Of a DNA stretch of 64,000 bases, positions 33,606 to 43,552 are shown piece after piece; position 1 is the stretch's first letter; every line of letters begins with the position of its first letter. Position numbers and translations under genes: made by a program. Under the pieces are notes generated by a model. That model did no database searches. It was not told the DNA's origin and worked only from the letters and a program-made list of their open reading frames with translations. Source of the stretch: Candidatus Bathyarchaeota archaeon (GTDB lineage Archaea; Thermoproteota; Bathyarchaeia; Bathyarchaeales; SOJC01); assembly GCA_023131225.1 (NCBI GenBank), contig JAGLZW010000010.1, forward strand, positions 1 to 64,000, given 5' to 3'.

Positions 33606-36600
33606 GTGAAAAAAACAGCCTTTATGATAATGCTACAACTGCTTTTAATCAGCGTATTCACATTTGCAGTAAACATCCAACCGATAAAGACTGAGACCAT
33701 AAGATGGGCTAGAAACTACGATACAGTAGCGGATTCACACACACATACGGAATTGATGAATATTTCTCAGCTGCTTTTTTCGCAGATTGACAATTGGAAC
33801 CTCAATACTATGCGTGTGTTAGGGGCGAAATGGGAAGATATTATGTCTGTCAACCATGATTCTGGAGAGCTTATTATCGGGGTCGATGGAATTAGCTCAG
33901 ACAGTTACTCGGAGCTCATCGAGCTAATTAGAAGTAGTGGTGGTGAACTCGTTAACAGAGTTTCTATGCGTGGCCGTATTAGTGCTGTTGTTGCCGATAT
34001 TCCTCAGTTGGAAATGTCTACTTTCGTAATGAAGGCTCATGCTGCAGGGCTGTCAAGATATGTAGAGCCTAATGTGAGATTAAAAGCTGACTTTATACCA
34101 AACGATCCGGGCTGGCAGATGCAATGGGGGCCACCTGCAATAGAGGCAGACTTTGCTTGGAATACAACGGTGGGAGATTCTTCCATTATCGTTGCCGTTA
34201 TTGATTCCGGGATTGATTTGAATCATGAGGATCTAGATGCGAATATTGTTCCATTGGGATTCGATTGGGTAAACAATGATACCAACCCTTGGGATGACTA
34301 TGGGCATGGAACCCACTGTGCTGGCATCATTGCGGCAATGCTAAACAACAGCTTTGGGATAGCTGGCCTGGCTCAAGTACGATTAATGGCTGAAAAAGTG
34401 CTTAACCAGAGGGGTGAGGGATCAGCAGATGATGTTGCGAATGCGATAGTTCACGCGGTGGATCAAGGAGCGGACATTTTGAGCATGAGTCTCGGAAGTC
34501 TCGTGGAAAGCACGATAATTCATGCGGCCATAAAATATGCTGATGAGCAGGGTGTGTTGATAATTGGGTCGGCGGGAAATGACGCTTCGGAATGGTATCA
34601 TTGGCCAGCATCATATAAGGAAGTGATAGCCGTTACGGCCACTAGTGAAAGTGATGATCCAGCTGAATTCACTAATCATGGAGATTGGGTTGAAGTTGCG
34701 GCGCCAGGTGTCAACATATACTCAACCTGGCTAGGTGATGAATACAAAAGCTTGAGTGGGACATCCATGTCAGCTCCTCACGTGACAGGTGTCGTAGCAT
34801 TAATCTGGAGCCAATTCCCTAACATGACCAGAGACCAAGTGCGAGCTCAGCTACGTTACACAGCTGATGACTTGGGCGACCCCACATTTGATGAATATTA
34901 CGGATATGGCTTGATCAACGCAAGAAGAGCTGTTGAACAGGACCCGCCTGTACACGACGTTGTCTTGCTGCACTGGAAGGCTCCTTACGTCTTGAAGCCA
35001 TTTGATACCGCTATTTTCAACAGCACTCTGCTGAACTTCGGAACTGCTAACGAAGACAACTTGACAGTGCAGTTGTTGGTTAACGGAACTGTTGAAGCTT
35101 CTAAACTCGTTAACAATTTGACAGGTGGTGCATCAATCATGACTAGTCACCTATGGAGTCCAATAGCTGAAGGAACTTACAACGTCACAATACAAGTAAT
35201 CCCAGTGAACGGAGAAACAGCAACGCAAAACAACGTGTTGTCTGAAAACCTTATAGTCAGAATCTCAAAAACCTTTGAAGTACCCAATGATTTTCCAAGA
35301 ATACAGAATGCCATAAACAAAGTTGACAATGGATCCACGATTCAAGTTGAACCAGGAACTTACTATGAACATATTATCGTACCAAAATCAATGACTATTC
35401 ATGGAGAGAACTCCAACACTACGATTATTGACGGAAGCGGTATCAAGTCCGTAATCAAGATATTCGCCAACAATGTGAGTATCAACGGGTTTACCATTCA
35501 AAACAGCGGCTCAAAACCGTTGCATGGCGACAGCGGGATTGTCTTATACAGCTTGCACAATAACATCAGCTCAAACATAATTTGGGACAATTACTACGGA
35601 ATTAGACTTCTTTCTAAGCAAAACACGATTGTCGGAAATATAGTTGCAAATTCTGCAAGGGGCATAAGTCTGGAGGGATCAAATGAAAACATTCTCAGAG
35701 ATAATCATATGATTGGTAACACCCGCAATCTTGACATAGATTTTCATGGAGGAACACTTTCAGATTACATGAATGATATAGATGATTCAAACACTGTAGA
35801 CGGAAAGCCTGTTTACTACTGGGTGAACCAACACAATAAATCGATCCCAAGTGACGCGGGATATGTAGCCATCTTGAACTCTACTCAGATTATAGTGAAA
35901 GACTTGAACCTCTCAAACAATGGCCAAGGCTTGCTATTTGTCTCTACAACCAACTCCACAGTAGCAAACGTGCAAGCCTTCGACAACTCAATTGGCATCT
36001 ACATGGTCAAGTCGGACGACAACACAATACACAATTGCATGGTTACAGACAACTTGGTTGGAATTTGGCTAAGTTATTGCAGTGGCAACATAGTCGAAGC
36101 CAACACAGCGTCGAAGGGGATGTTAGGCATAGCCCTATATGAATCGAGCTACAACAGCATTTTAGGAAACACACTATTGAATAATACGCTATTACTGGGT
36201 ATAGGATTCAGTTTGGAGTCAAACTCCAACTGTAACAGTTTTTTCCGAAATAACCTCATCAGCAACTCAATTCAGGTCAATATCATTTACAACTCAGTGA
36301 ATAATACCTTTGATAATGGTTATGAAGGAAACTATTGGAGTAATTATGTTGGGTTGGACTCTGACGGTGATGGAATAGGTGATTCACCTTATGCTATTGA
36401 TGAAAATAATACCGATAATTATCCACTAATGAATCTTTACTGGAACCCAGCAGACATCAACCACAATTTGAAAGTTGACATTTACGATGTCGTTTTAGCC
36501 TGTAACGCCTATAGCTCCACTCCTTCAGACCCGCACTGGAACCCACACTGTGACATAGCTGAACCCTACGGCTTCATAGACATTTACGATGTAGTAATGA

Positions 36601-36635
36601 TCTGTTCAAGCTACGGAGAAGAATACTTACCATAA
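33606..36635 (+). CDS. Secreted subtilisin-like protease with beta-helix and dockerin-like ends
   Basis: Protein of 1009 residues exported by an N-terminal signal peptide (about 1-22). A propeptide-like region is followed by a peptidase S8 domain with the triad Asp in AVIDSGIDLNHEDLD (200), His in YGHGTHCAGI (234) and Ser in LSGTSMSAPHV (387). A CARDB-like beta domain follows (about 455-555), then a NosD-type right-handed beta-helix (about 560-930; repeats such as SIGIYMVKSDDNTIHNC). The end has two dockerin-like segments (VDIYDVV and IDIYDVV). GTG start with GGAGG. It probably works at the cell surface. Confidence 0.9.
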   Translation: MKKTAFMIMLQLLLISVFTFAVNIQPIKTETIRWARNYDTVADSHTHTELMNISQLLFSQIDNWNLNTMRVLGAKWEDIMSVNHDSGELIIGVDGISSDSYSELIELIRSSGGELVNRVSMRGRISAVVADIPQLEMSTFVMKAHAAGLSRYVEPNVRLKADFIPNDPGWQMQWGPPAIEADFAWNTTVGDSSIIVAVIDSGIDLNHEDLDANIVPLGFDWVNNDTNPWDDYGHGTHCAGIIAAMLNNSFGIAGLAQVRLMAEKVLNQRGEGSADDVANAIVHAVDQGADILSMSLGSLVESTIIHAAIKYADEQGVLIIGSAGNDASEWYHWPASYKEVIAVTATSESDDPAEFTNHGDWVEVAAPGVNIYSTWLGDEYKSLSGTSMSAPHVTGVVALIWSQFPNMTRDQVRAQLRYTADDLGDPTFDEYYGYGLINARRAVEQDPPVHDVVLLHWKAPYVLKPFDTAIFNSTLLNFGTANEDNLTVQLLVNGTVEASKLVNNLTGGASIMTSHLWSPIAEGTYNVTIQVIPVNGETATQNNVLSENLIVRISKTFEVPNDFPRIQNAINKVDNGSTIQVEPGTYYEHIIVPKSMTIHGENSNTTIIDGSGIKSVIKIFANNVSINGFTIQNSGSKPLHGDSGIVLYSLHNNISSNIIWDNYYGIRLLSKQNTIVGNIVANSARGISLEGSNENILRDNHMIGNTRNLDIDFHGGTLSDYMNDIDDSNTVDGKPVYYWVNQHNKSIPSDAGYVAILNSTQIIVKDLNLSNNGQGLLFVSTTNSTVANVQAFDNSIGIYMVKSDDNTIHNCMVTDNLVGIWLSYCSGNIVEANTASKGMLGIALYESSYNSILGNTLLNNTLLLGIGFSLESNSNCNSFFRNNLISNSIQVNIIYNSVNNTFDNGYEGNYWSNYVGLDSDGDGIGDSPYAIDENNTDNYPLMNLYWNPADINHNLKVDIYDVVLACNAYSSTPSDPHWNPHCDIAEPYGFIDIYDVVMICSSYGEEYLP

Positions 36636-36636
36636 T

Positions 36637-37845
36637 TCAGCAGATTGGGATTCTTCCATAAGCTAGGTCTATGGTGAACTTGTCAATGTTTGCTAACTCT
36701 GCGTTTACAACTTCCTCTATGCTTTTCTGAAGGCTTTCCAAGGAATTACCAGATTGTAGAACAACCTGCGCGGCAGCAATTGCTGGTTGGTCGATAGGCT
36801 TGCCAATTTGGCTAAGTAACCATATGTAAACCTCTTCTAGCCCGGGCACCTGTTCATGTACGCTGTTGGCAATGCGATGCGTCAAGAGATTGTATATTTT
36901 TCCAACGTGGCTAACAGGATTTTTGCCTGCAGCGGCTTCGGAGCATGTTGGGCGGTTTAAGGGTATTACTCCATTAACGCGGTTTCCTCTTCCTACCTCG
37001 CCTGAGTCGGCGCTCTCCGCGCTCGTGCCAAGCACCGTCAAGTAGACGCCTCCAACGCCTCTGCCTTCGACATCCAACGTGTTTAAGTTAACGTCAACTT
37101 CGTCGAATGTCACGTTCGTTTTCACGAACATTTGAACATCTTCAAGAATCTCGCTTTTCTTTCTAAAGTAGTCTCTCTCATTTTTCACATATTGATCAAC
37201 AAAAGCTATTGAAATCGTCAAATCAAGCGCGTTGTTCTTTCTTAACCCCATAACCTTCACGTCTTCTCCAGCTTCGGGAAACTTCTTTTTAAACAATGGA
37301 GAGTTGATATACCGCTCTGTTTTCAGGACAATTCTTTCAAGTTGGGTCATGGGCGCGTATCCCACAGCGGCCGAAGTGTCATTTGCTCCGAGCACTTTGC
37401 CTTTTCGCTTGAAAATGTCGACGAGTTCAGGAGAACCTGGTTTCAACTCAACTTGATATCGAACATGTTTTTCTGGATCAACGAAGCGTAGGTTGTTTTT
37501 TATCCATTCTTTTGCTGCTTGAAGAGCCAATTCTTTGACTGGTATTGTAACGCCGTTCGCTTCGGTAGTGGCTCTGTCGCCTAGTATAAGAAGCATGGAT
37601 TCCTTCACTTTTCCTCCGCCAAATTTAGGCTCTACGTCGCCTGCCACTAATAGAGACTTATCCGCGTTATGATGCAGAATAAAGCCGACTTTTTCTAAAT
37701 ATTCCCTGCATAGTCTGACAGAGACATTGTCCATAATAGCGTCACATATCGAATCTGGATGCCCAAGTCCCTTTCTTTCCACAATTTCAAATTTCTGCTG
37801 CTCTATAGGTACATGCTTAGAATGATCAACGAGTATGTTCCTCAA
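36637..37845 (-). CDS. mat: S-adenosylmethionine synthetase (archaeal type)
   Basis: Makes S-adenosylmethionine from ATP and methionine. The 402-residue protein is the archaeal class, which shares little with bacterial MetK: EIVERKGLGHPDSICDAIMD near the start, LLVAGDVEPKFGGGKV, and SRVNGVIPLNRPTCSEAAAGKNPV-like segment in the middle (GRGNRVNGVIPLNRP). It ends in AYGRIPIC, the segment duplicated at 32915. ATG start; a TATA box lies 20-30 nt upstream (37865-37876), fitting a leaderless transcript. It is divergent from the HTH-CBS gene. Confidence 0.95.
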   Translation of the reverse strand: MRNILVDHSKHVPIEQQKFEIVERKGLGHPDSICDAIMDNVSVRLCREYLEKVGFILHHNADKSLLVAGDVEPKFGGGKVKESMLLILGDRATTEANGVTIPVKELALQAAKEWIKNNLRFVDPEKHVRYQVELKPGSPELVDIFKRKGKVLGANDTSAAVGYAPMTQLERIVLKTERYINSPLFKKKFPEAGEDVKVMGLRKNNALDLTISIAFVDQYVKNERDYFRKKSEILEDVQMFVKTNVTFDEVDVNLNTLDVEGRGVGGVYLTVLGTSAESADSGEVGRGNRVNGVIPLNRPTCSEAAAGKNPVSHVGKIYNLLTHRIANSVHEQVPGLEEVYIWLLSQIGKPIDQPAIAAAQVVLQSGNSLESLQKSIEEVVNAELANIDKFTIDLAYGRIPIC

Positions 37846-37864
37846 CGAGAGTTCACCTTGGCAA

Positions 37865-37876
37865 GGCTTATAAAAT
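37865..37876 (-). promoter_or_regulatory. TATA box for mat
   Basis: On the minus strand the sequence reads ATTTTATAAGCC, 20-31 nt upstream of the ATG, the right distance for a leaderless archaeal transcript. The AT-rich AATAAAAAATAAC near 37909 may play the same role for the divergent gene. Confidence 0.5.
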
Positions 37877-37938
37877 GCTTGAGAATATATATCTTGCGAT
37901 ATCTGCCACGAATAAAAAATAACTGTCGGTTATCAAAT

Positions 37939-38481
37939 ATGATCTTAACAGGTTCACAGTTTAAAAAACTCAGAATCGACGCAGGACTTACTCAACGACA
38001 ACTAGCGCAGCTAATCGGAATTTCCCAAGCACACATCGCAAAAATAGAAAATGGAAAAGTAGACCCCAGACTATCAACCGTCAACAAAATTCTTCAAGTA
38101 CTGACTGAAGGCGAAGGGAGGAAATGTGAAGACATAATGACCCGAAACTTAATTTTCGCCAAACCAAACGATAAGATTTTAAAAGTAAGCGAAGTCATGA
38201 TGAAAAAAGCAATCTCCCAACTACCTATAATGCAAAATGGCAAAATTATTGGCACGGTAACCGAAGAAAGCATAATAAAAAATCTGCACATTAACATAGC
38301 TGATGAAACAGCAAAAAAAATAATGGACCCGCCGCTACCGTGTCTTCCACAGGACACCAGCATAAGCATGATTCGCCCATTGCTAGAAGATTATCCAGGG
38401 GTCTTAGTTATGCGGAAAGGCGATGTGGTGGGCATAATAACGCGTTCTGACCTGCTGAAAACGGTTTCTAAGACTGTGTAG
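37939..38481 (+). CDS. HTH (XRE) and CBS-pair regulator
   Basis: Protein of 180 residues. The N-terminal XRE helix-turn-helix (FKKLRIDAGLTQRQLAQLIG, SQAHIAKIENGKVDP; about 5-55) is followed by two CBS units (IMTRNLIFAKPNDKI and KIMDPPLPCLPQDTSI), a module that binds adenine nucleotides. The start is ATG 37939; a longer frame upstream overlaps the mat promoter. Placement beside mat and the purine genes suggests control by adenylate or S-adenosylmethionine, which is inference. Confidence 0.88.
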   Translation: MILTGSQFKKLRIDAGLTQRQLAQLIGISQAHIAKIENGKVDPRLSTVNKILQVLTEGEGRKCEDIMTRNLIFAKPNDKILKVSEVMMKKAISQLPIMQNGKIIGTVTEESIIKNLHINIADETAKKIMDPPLPCLPQDTSISMIRPLLEDYPGVLVMRKGDVVGIITRSDLLKTVSKTV

Positions 38482-38566
38482 CAGCTTTCCTTCTACAGTT
38501 TACTGTCAATTTTTGTTTTTGAACATGTACAAAATTGATAAATACTTGCACTTGTAACTGAGAGAC

Positions 38567-40066
38567 ATGGATGACTCCGTCGGAATGGAATGCGGCGTAT
38601 TCAGCGCCATTGATTTCGAACGAAAGCCCATCTTTCCACATGTCTACTGGGGTATGCGCGCCCAGAACCATAGGGGCCACCAGTCCCATGGTTTTTTGAC
38701 TTTCGACGGAAAATTCAACGTCTACCGCGGTTTAGACCTTATTCCAAAAGTGAAGAAGAAAGAAATTCAAGAGTGGTTAGTTCGGTTGCCGGGGCATGTT
38801 GGTATCGGGAATGTGCGGTATACGACGTCTGGGCGGTTGGATGAGGAGGCGTTGATTCGAGGAACTCAACCTGTTACAGTGGAGACAAAGAAGTTAGAAT
38901 TGGCTATCTCGTTCAATGGGAACATCGTCAATACTGTAGGGCTAAGAAAGGAACTCTGCCGGACTTTCCCCAACTTTTCTTATGAATGTGATGCTGAATT
39001 GATTTGTAGAAAACTTGCTGTCGAACTCATGAATGGGCGTGATTTGCAGTCTGCGGTTAAAACTTGCATGGAGGAGGTCGAAGGGGCCTTTTCGGTAAGT
39101 GGGATAACTCAAGAAGGCGACTTGTTTGCCTTCAAAGACCCTTATGGGCTGCGTCCTCTTTGCACTGGTCGTAGCTCTAATGGAAGTATTTGTGCTTTTT
39201 CTTCTGAGACTGTGGGTCTTGACATCAATGGCTTTAGCCACGCCTTTGAAGTAGAGCCCGGTGAGTTTGTTACAGCTACTGGAGAAGGGTTTAAGCGTGA
39301 GCAACTTGTGGCTAAGAGGAGAAAGGCTCTTTGCGCATTTGAGTTTGCTTATTTTGCTCGTCCAGATTCGAAGCTTAATGGCAGATATGTGTATGAGGTT
39401 AGAGAGGAATTTGGAAGAAATCTGGGAAGAGAGTACTCAGACATAGTTAAAGATGCTGATTTAATCGTGTCTTTGCCTGAAACAAGCGATGATGCGGCTT
39501 TTGGTCTTCATGAAGAGACTGGATTGCGCTGGGAGAGATGTACAAGAAGACATCGCTATGTGACTGACCGAGCTTTCATTTTATTGTCGCAAGAGCGTTA
39601 TTCAACCATAGATCGAAAAATCAATATTGTAGACCACAAGCTTGCTGGCAAGAACCTCATAGTTATCGATGATAGTATAGTGAGAGGCGACACAACAAGA
39701 GTCGTCATTGAAAAGATGCGGAAACTAGGCGTCAAAAAAGTACATTTGTTCATTACGTTTCCCCGCATCATAGGCCCTTGCTTCTATGGCATTGACATGG
39801 CAACGTATGGTGAGTTGATAGGTTCTACACGGGAAACTGAGGAAATAGCGCAGGTAGTAGGAGCAGACTCGTTGAGCTACCAATCTGTAGACCGGTTTGT
39901 AAAAGCTACTGGCATGCGGAAAGATGAATTGTGCTTTGGCTGCGTTACGGGTAAGTATCCGACACCTCTTGCGCAGAGACTGGCAAACTGGATGCGGAGA
40001 AAATTTGATAGCGGACACAAAGAAACAGGGAGAATTTACGAAATAGATGTTGAAAATCTTGTCTAA
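38567..40066 (+). CDS. purF: Amidophosphoribosyltransferase PurF
   Basis: First committed step of purine synthesis: phosphoribosyl-pyrophosphate plus glutamine gives phosphoribosylamine. The 499-residue protein has an eight-residue propeptide before the catalytic Cys9 (GMECGVFSAID), the class II amidotransferase blocks HRGHQSHG and GNVRYTTSGR, and a phosphoribosyltransferase domain with VIDDSIVRGDTT. The end includes GCVTGKYP. TATA-like sequence GATAAATAC is about 30 nt upstream. It opens the plus-strand group purF, purD, HAD, ftr-like, pfkB-like. Confidence 0.95.
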   Translation: MDDSVGMECGVFSAIDFERKPIFPHVYWGMRAQNHRGHQSHGFLTFDGKFNVYRGLDLIPKVKKKEIQEWLVRLPGHVGIGNVRYTTSGRLDEEALIRGTQPVTVETKKLELAISFNGNIVNTVGLRKELCRTFPNFSYECDAELICRKLAVELMNGRDLQSAVKTCMEEVEGAFSVSGITQEGDLFAFKDPYGLRPLCTGRSSNGSICAFSSETVGLDINGFSHAFEVEPGEFVTATGEGFKREQLVAKRRKALCAFEFAYFARPDSKLNGRYVYEVREEFGRNLGREYSDIVKDADLIVSLPETSDDAAFGLHEETGLRWERCTRRHRYVTDRAFILLSQERYSTIDRKINIVDHKLAGKNLIVIDDSIVRGDTTRVVIEKMRKLGVKKVHLFITFPRIIGPCFYGIDMATYGELIGSTRETEEIAQVVGADSLSYQSVDRFVKATGMRKDELCFGCVTGKYPTPLAQRLANWMRRKFDSGHKETGRIYEIDVENLV

Positions 40067-40110
40067 AGATAAATAATCCCAGTCTACAAAAGAGCCGAGG
40101 GGCAAAATTT

Positions 40111-41514
40111 ATGGAAAGGGTGGGCATTTTAGTCGTTTCCTATGGCGCTCGAGAAGCAGCCATGATAGATGCATTCCAACGAAGTTTAGAGTATAGAACA
40201 GAAATCTATGTTGTGGATAAGCAAAAAAACCCTTTCAACATAAAAAGAGCGGCAGAACATGTTGTTGTTCCAGATTTTGATGTAAACAAGATTTGCAGGT
40301 TTGCTGCAAGACGACAGAACAAAATTGACTTTGGAATAGTTGGACCAGAAAAACCGATAATAAACGGTCTAAGAGATGTCGTGGAAAAGGAAACAGATAT
40401 ACCTATGATATGCCCAACAAAACGATACGCCATCGAAGCAAGCAAGGTGGCGCAAAGATGTCTTTTTGAAGAGGCTGCGCCAGCGGTTAACCCTAGATTT
40501 AGGGTTTTCAACCCGAAAGAATACAAAACTGAAATTGATGTAAAAAAAGCTGTTTATGCATGGTTGGATGAGTTGGGCAACCAAGCAGTGGTGAAGCCAG
40601 ATGTTCCAGCAGCAGGAAAAGGAGTAGGTGTTTGGGGAGATCACTTTAACACGCGCGAGCAACTGTTCAACCACTTTCTAGCTAATTATCAACATGGGCA
40701 AGTAATAGTTGAAGAGAAGATTGAGGGCGAAGAATCGAGTTTTCAAGCTTTCTGCGACGGGAAAAACCTTGTAGCCTTGCCTGAAACCCGTGACTACAAG
40801 AGAGCCTTTGACGGAGACAAAGGTCCAAACACGGGTGGAATGGGCTCTTACAAAGACGAAGGCAACCTTTTGCCTTTCATGTCAACTGAAGATCGAGAGA
40901 AACAAGTTGAAATCGTAAACAGAATCTTCAACCTAATGAAGAAGCGGGGAAGCGGTGATGAATTGAGAGGTGTCCCCTTTTATGTTGCCTTCAGTCACAC
41001 CGCAAATGGACTGAAAATACTGGAAAATAACAGTCGACCAGGCGATCCTGAAATAATAAACATACTACCACTTCTAAAGGACGACTTCGTCGATATTTGC
41101 TTCAAAATGGTAGAAGGCAACTTAACGAAGGTGGAGATTGAGAGAAAAGCTTCTGTAGTAACCTATAAGGTACCGCCCTCTTATGGCGGATACATGAACA
41201 TGTTTCCGAACAAGGTGAATCATGAAGAAATCAGTAAGCCTGTGAGATTGAAAGAAGCCTACGAGTTGGGAGATGATGTTCGGGTTTATCCCGCTTCTAT
41301 GGAGCTCAGAGACAACGAAGTTTACGTTCTCTCTTCAAGAGCTGTCGCCGTTGTCGGCATCGCTGATACGATCAAAGATGCTCGCGAACTCTCTTTAAAA
41401 GGTATAAGTGCCATTGAAGGCGGTGCCCTTTGGAACAGAAACGACATAGCCTCTAGCGAACACGTTCAAAAAAGCGTAGAGCACATGGAGAGATTGAGGC
41501 GTAAGAGCAGGTGA
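40111..41514 (+). CDS. purD: Phosphoribosylamine-glycine ligase PurD
   Basis: ATP-grasp enzyme that makes glycinamide ribonucleotide, the step after PurF. The 467-residue protein shows the N-terminal Rossmann-like part (ILVVSYGAREAAMIDAF), the ATP-grasp VVKPDVPAAGKGVGVWGD, EEKIEGEESSFQAFCDG, GPNTGGMGSY and NNSRPGDPE. It lies 44 nt after purF; its stop overlaps the next start by four nt. Confidence 0.93.
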   Translation: MERVGILVVSYGAREAAMIDAFQRSLEYRTEIYVVDKQKNPFNIKRAAEHVVVPDFDVNKICRFAARRQNKIDFGIVGPEKPIINGLRDVVEKETDIPMICPTKRYAIEASKVAQRCLFEEAAPAVNPRFRVFNPKEYKTEIDVKKAVYAWLDELGNQAVVKPDVPAAGKGVGVWGDHFNTREQLFNHFLANYQHGQVIVEEKIEGEESSFQAFCDGKNLVALPETRDYKRAFDGDKGPNTGGMGSYKDEGNLLPFMSTEDREKQVEIVNRIFNLMKKRGSGDELRGVPFYVAFSHTANGLKILENNSRPGDPEIINILPLLKDDFVDICFKMVEGNLTKVEIERKASVVTYKVPPSYGGYMNMFPNKVNHEEISKPVRLKEAYELGDDVRVYPASMELRDNEVYVLSSRAVAVVGIADTIKDARELSLKGISAIEGGALWNRNDIASSEHVQKSVEHMERLRRKSR

Positions 41515-42602
41515 AGAAGGCGAAAAGAGTTTTCATAACAGACTGTGAAGGCCCTATTTCAAAAAACGACAACGCTTTCGAGTTAGCCTGCCATTTCATT
41601 CCAGAAGGCGACAAATTTTTCACTCAAATCAGCACGTATGACGATGTTTTAGCAGACGTTGTCAAACGCGACGGATACAAGGCGGGCGATACTTTGAAAC
41701 TCATTGTTCCTTTTCTTAAAGCATGCGAGGTTACGAATAGAAAGATGATGGAGTTTTCCGCTCAAAACATTTTGTTGATACCAGATGCAAAGGATATGCT
41801 GCGATTTGTGAAAGGTAGGATGCCAAGTTTTATTGTAAGTACCAGTTACGAGCATTACATCCAGGTTTTATGTCGCACATTAGATTTTCCTTATAAAAAC
41901 ACGTATTGTACCGCGCTAGACATTGACGCTTATCAAATGGGTAGAGAAGAAAAGGAGAAACTTGACCAGTTTAGACGAGAGATATGCTCGATGCCTTTAA
42001 TTGAAATCCCTAAAAATGCAACGTCACTGCAAGATTTTTCAGAGAGAGATCAACAGACGATGAAGCGGCTAGACAAGATTTTCTGGAGAGAGATCATGCA
42101 GATGGAGTCAGGTACTATGCTGAAGGAGATTAACCCAGTAGGAGGGGTAGAGAAGGCGAAGGCAGTTAGAAGCATCGTTGATGAAGCCGGAAGCAATTTG
42201 AGTAGTGTGATGTATATTGGTGACAGTATTACAGATGTTGACTGTTTCCGACTAGTTAGAGAAAACGGTGGTGCGACAGTTTCCTTCAATGGCAACGCTT
42301 ACGCTATTCGCGAAGCCGAAATCGCAGTTCTTTCAACAAACGCCCTTGTAGTCGCGACTATTGCTGATGTTTTTGAAAGACTTGGCAAGGAGGTCGTTTA
42401 CGATTTAGTAGATAATTGGGGATACAAGGCATTAGAAAAGTATGGCAGCGACTCGTTATTGCAGGAGAAACTTCAGAACTTGTTCCCAAAAATGTTGCCT
42501 AAAGTGAGCAAAATTACCGCACGTAACGTGGAGGAACTTGCCGCTGAAAGTAGCGTTTTCAGGAAGCTTGTGAGGGGAGAGAATGTGGGACGGCTGGGCT
42601 GA
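41511..42602 (+). CDS. HAD-superfamily hydrolase, EhaR-like
   Basis: Protein of 363 residues. HAD motif I is ITDCEGPISKNDNAFEL near residue 10 (the usual DxDG is DCEG here, so the second acid is changed), motif II is IVSTS, and motif IV is YIGDSITDVDCF. The family resembles the EhaR-like group (COG4030) of methanogen hydrogenase loci, whose role is unknown. It overlaps purD by four nt; location in a purine group hints at a nucleotide or cofactor phosphate as substrate, without proof. Confidence 0.75.
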   Translation: MKKAKRVFITDCEGPISKNDNAFELACHFIPEGDKFFTQISTYDDVLADVVKRDGYKAGDTLKLIVPFLKACEVTNRKMMEFSAQNILLIPDAKDMLRFVKGRMPSFIVSTSYEHYIQVLCRTLDFPYKNTYCTALDIDAYQMGREEKEKLDQFRREICSMPLIEIPKNATSLQDFSERDQQTMKRLDKIFWREIMQMESGTMLKEINPVGGVEKAKAVRSIVDEAGSNLSSVMYIGDSITDVDCFRLVRENGGATVSFNGNAYAIREAEIAVLSTNALVVATIADVFERLGKEVVYDLVDNWGYKALEKYGSDSLLQEKLQNLFPKMLPKVSKITARNVEELAAESSVFRKLVRGENVGRLG

Positions 42603-42646
42603 GATGCGGCTAAGTTTTATTTATCTTCCTTTCAGAGGTATGTACC

Positions 42647-43552
42647 ATGAAAACAGAGGTTGAAAACACGTATGCAGAGGCTTTCGAAGGACTCTATTGC
42701 AGAGTTATTGTCACAGCTGACGATGAAGAGGTTTTGCATAGTGCTTCTGAAGACGCAACGGCGACGCCTTCAATAGTTGTAGGCAGAGTTGAGGGTGGAA
42801 TCGAAAAATGGTTGATTCCAAAAGAAACGCCAGATGGTCGCATGGGGGCAATTTTGCAGTTTTGGGGTGGCATAGATAATAGAAAGCCTGTGCAAAGTTC
42901 ATTAGAAAAGTTTGAAACTGAACTGTCCTACCGAATCAGACAAGACATCCTCGTAAAACCCTTCACAGCCCTTTTCGACGCCTTGCCAAACGCCATAGGA
43001 AAACTGGATATGATGGAAAGAGTTGGTCATTGTGGAGATGGGTTTGAATGGGAAGAAAAACGTTATGACCGCCGCGTTATTGTTGTTCCTTTAATGGTGC
43101 CAAACTTTCTCATAGAAAGACAGCTGGGCTATGCGAAGGGAGTTATGGGTGCTAATTTCTGGTACCTGTGTGAAACCAAAGAGGCCGTTATGACTGTGGG
43201 AAGAAAAGCTCTTGAAGCAATTGACGAAGTTGAAGGAGTTATAGCTCCCTTTGGTATATGTTCTGCCGGATCAAAACTTGAAACCAAATTTCCGTCGATA
43301 GGTCCCACGACTAATCATCCTTATTGCCCATCGCTAAGAAACAAACTTGGGGCAGCATCTAAAGTTCCTGAATGCGTCCATTTCATTCCAGAAATTGTAA
43401 TTAACGGTGTTTCTCTAAGTGCTGTGAAGGTAGCTATGAAAGCTGGAATCGAAGCCACATGTAGCATAGAAGGGGTCCACGTTATTTCCGCAGGTAACTA
43501 TGGGGGCAAACTGGGCAATTATAAAATTTATCTACGAGAGTTGTTTTTATGA
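42647..43552 (+). CDS. Divergent Ftr-like formyltransferase paralogue
   Basis: Protein of 301 residues that keeps the Ftr frame: [69 protein letters not shown] and the end [17 protein letters not shown]. It lacks the CP(A/V)EAGI stretch of the first third that the copy at 26934 has (MSPVEAGIEG). SD GAGGT is before the ATG. Its start is 44 nt after the HAD gene and its stop overlaps the PfkB-like gene by four. The changed segment suggests a different substrate or activity. Confidence 0.82.
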   Translation: MKTEVENTYAEAFEGLYCRVIVTADDEEVLHSASEDATATPSIVVGRVEGGIEKWLIPKETPDGRMGAILQFWGGIDNRKPVQSSLEKFETELSYRIRQDILVKPFTALFDALPNAIGKLDMMERVGHCGDGFEWEEKRYDRRVIVVPLMVPNFLIERQLGYAKGVMGANFWYLCETKEAVMTVGRKALEAIDEVEGVIAPFGICSAGSKLETKFPSIGPTTNHPYCPSLRNKLGAASKVPECVHFIPEIVINGVSLSAVKVAMKAGIEATCSIEGVHVISAGNYGGKLGNYKIYLRELFL

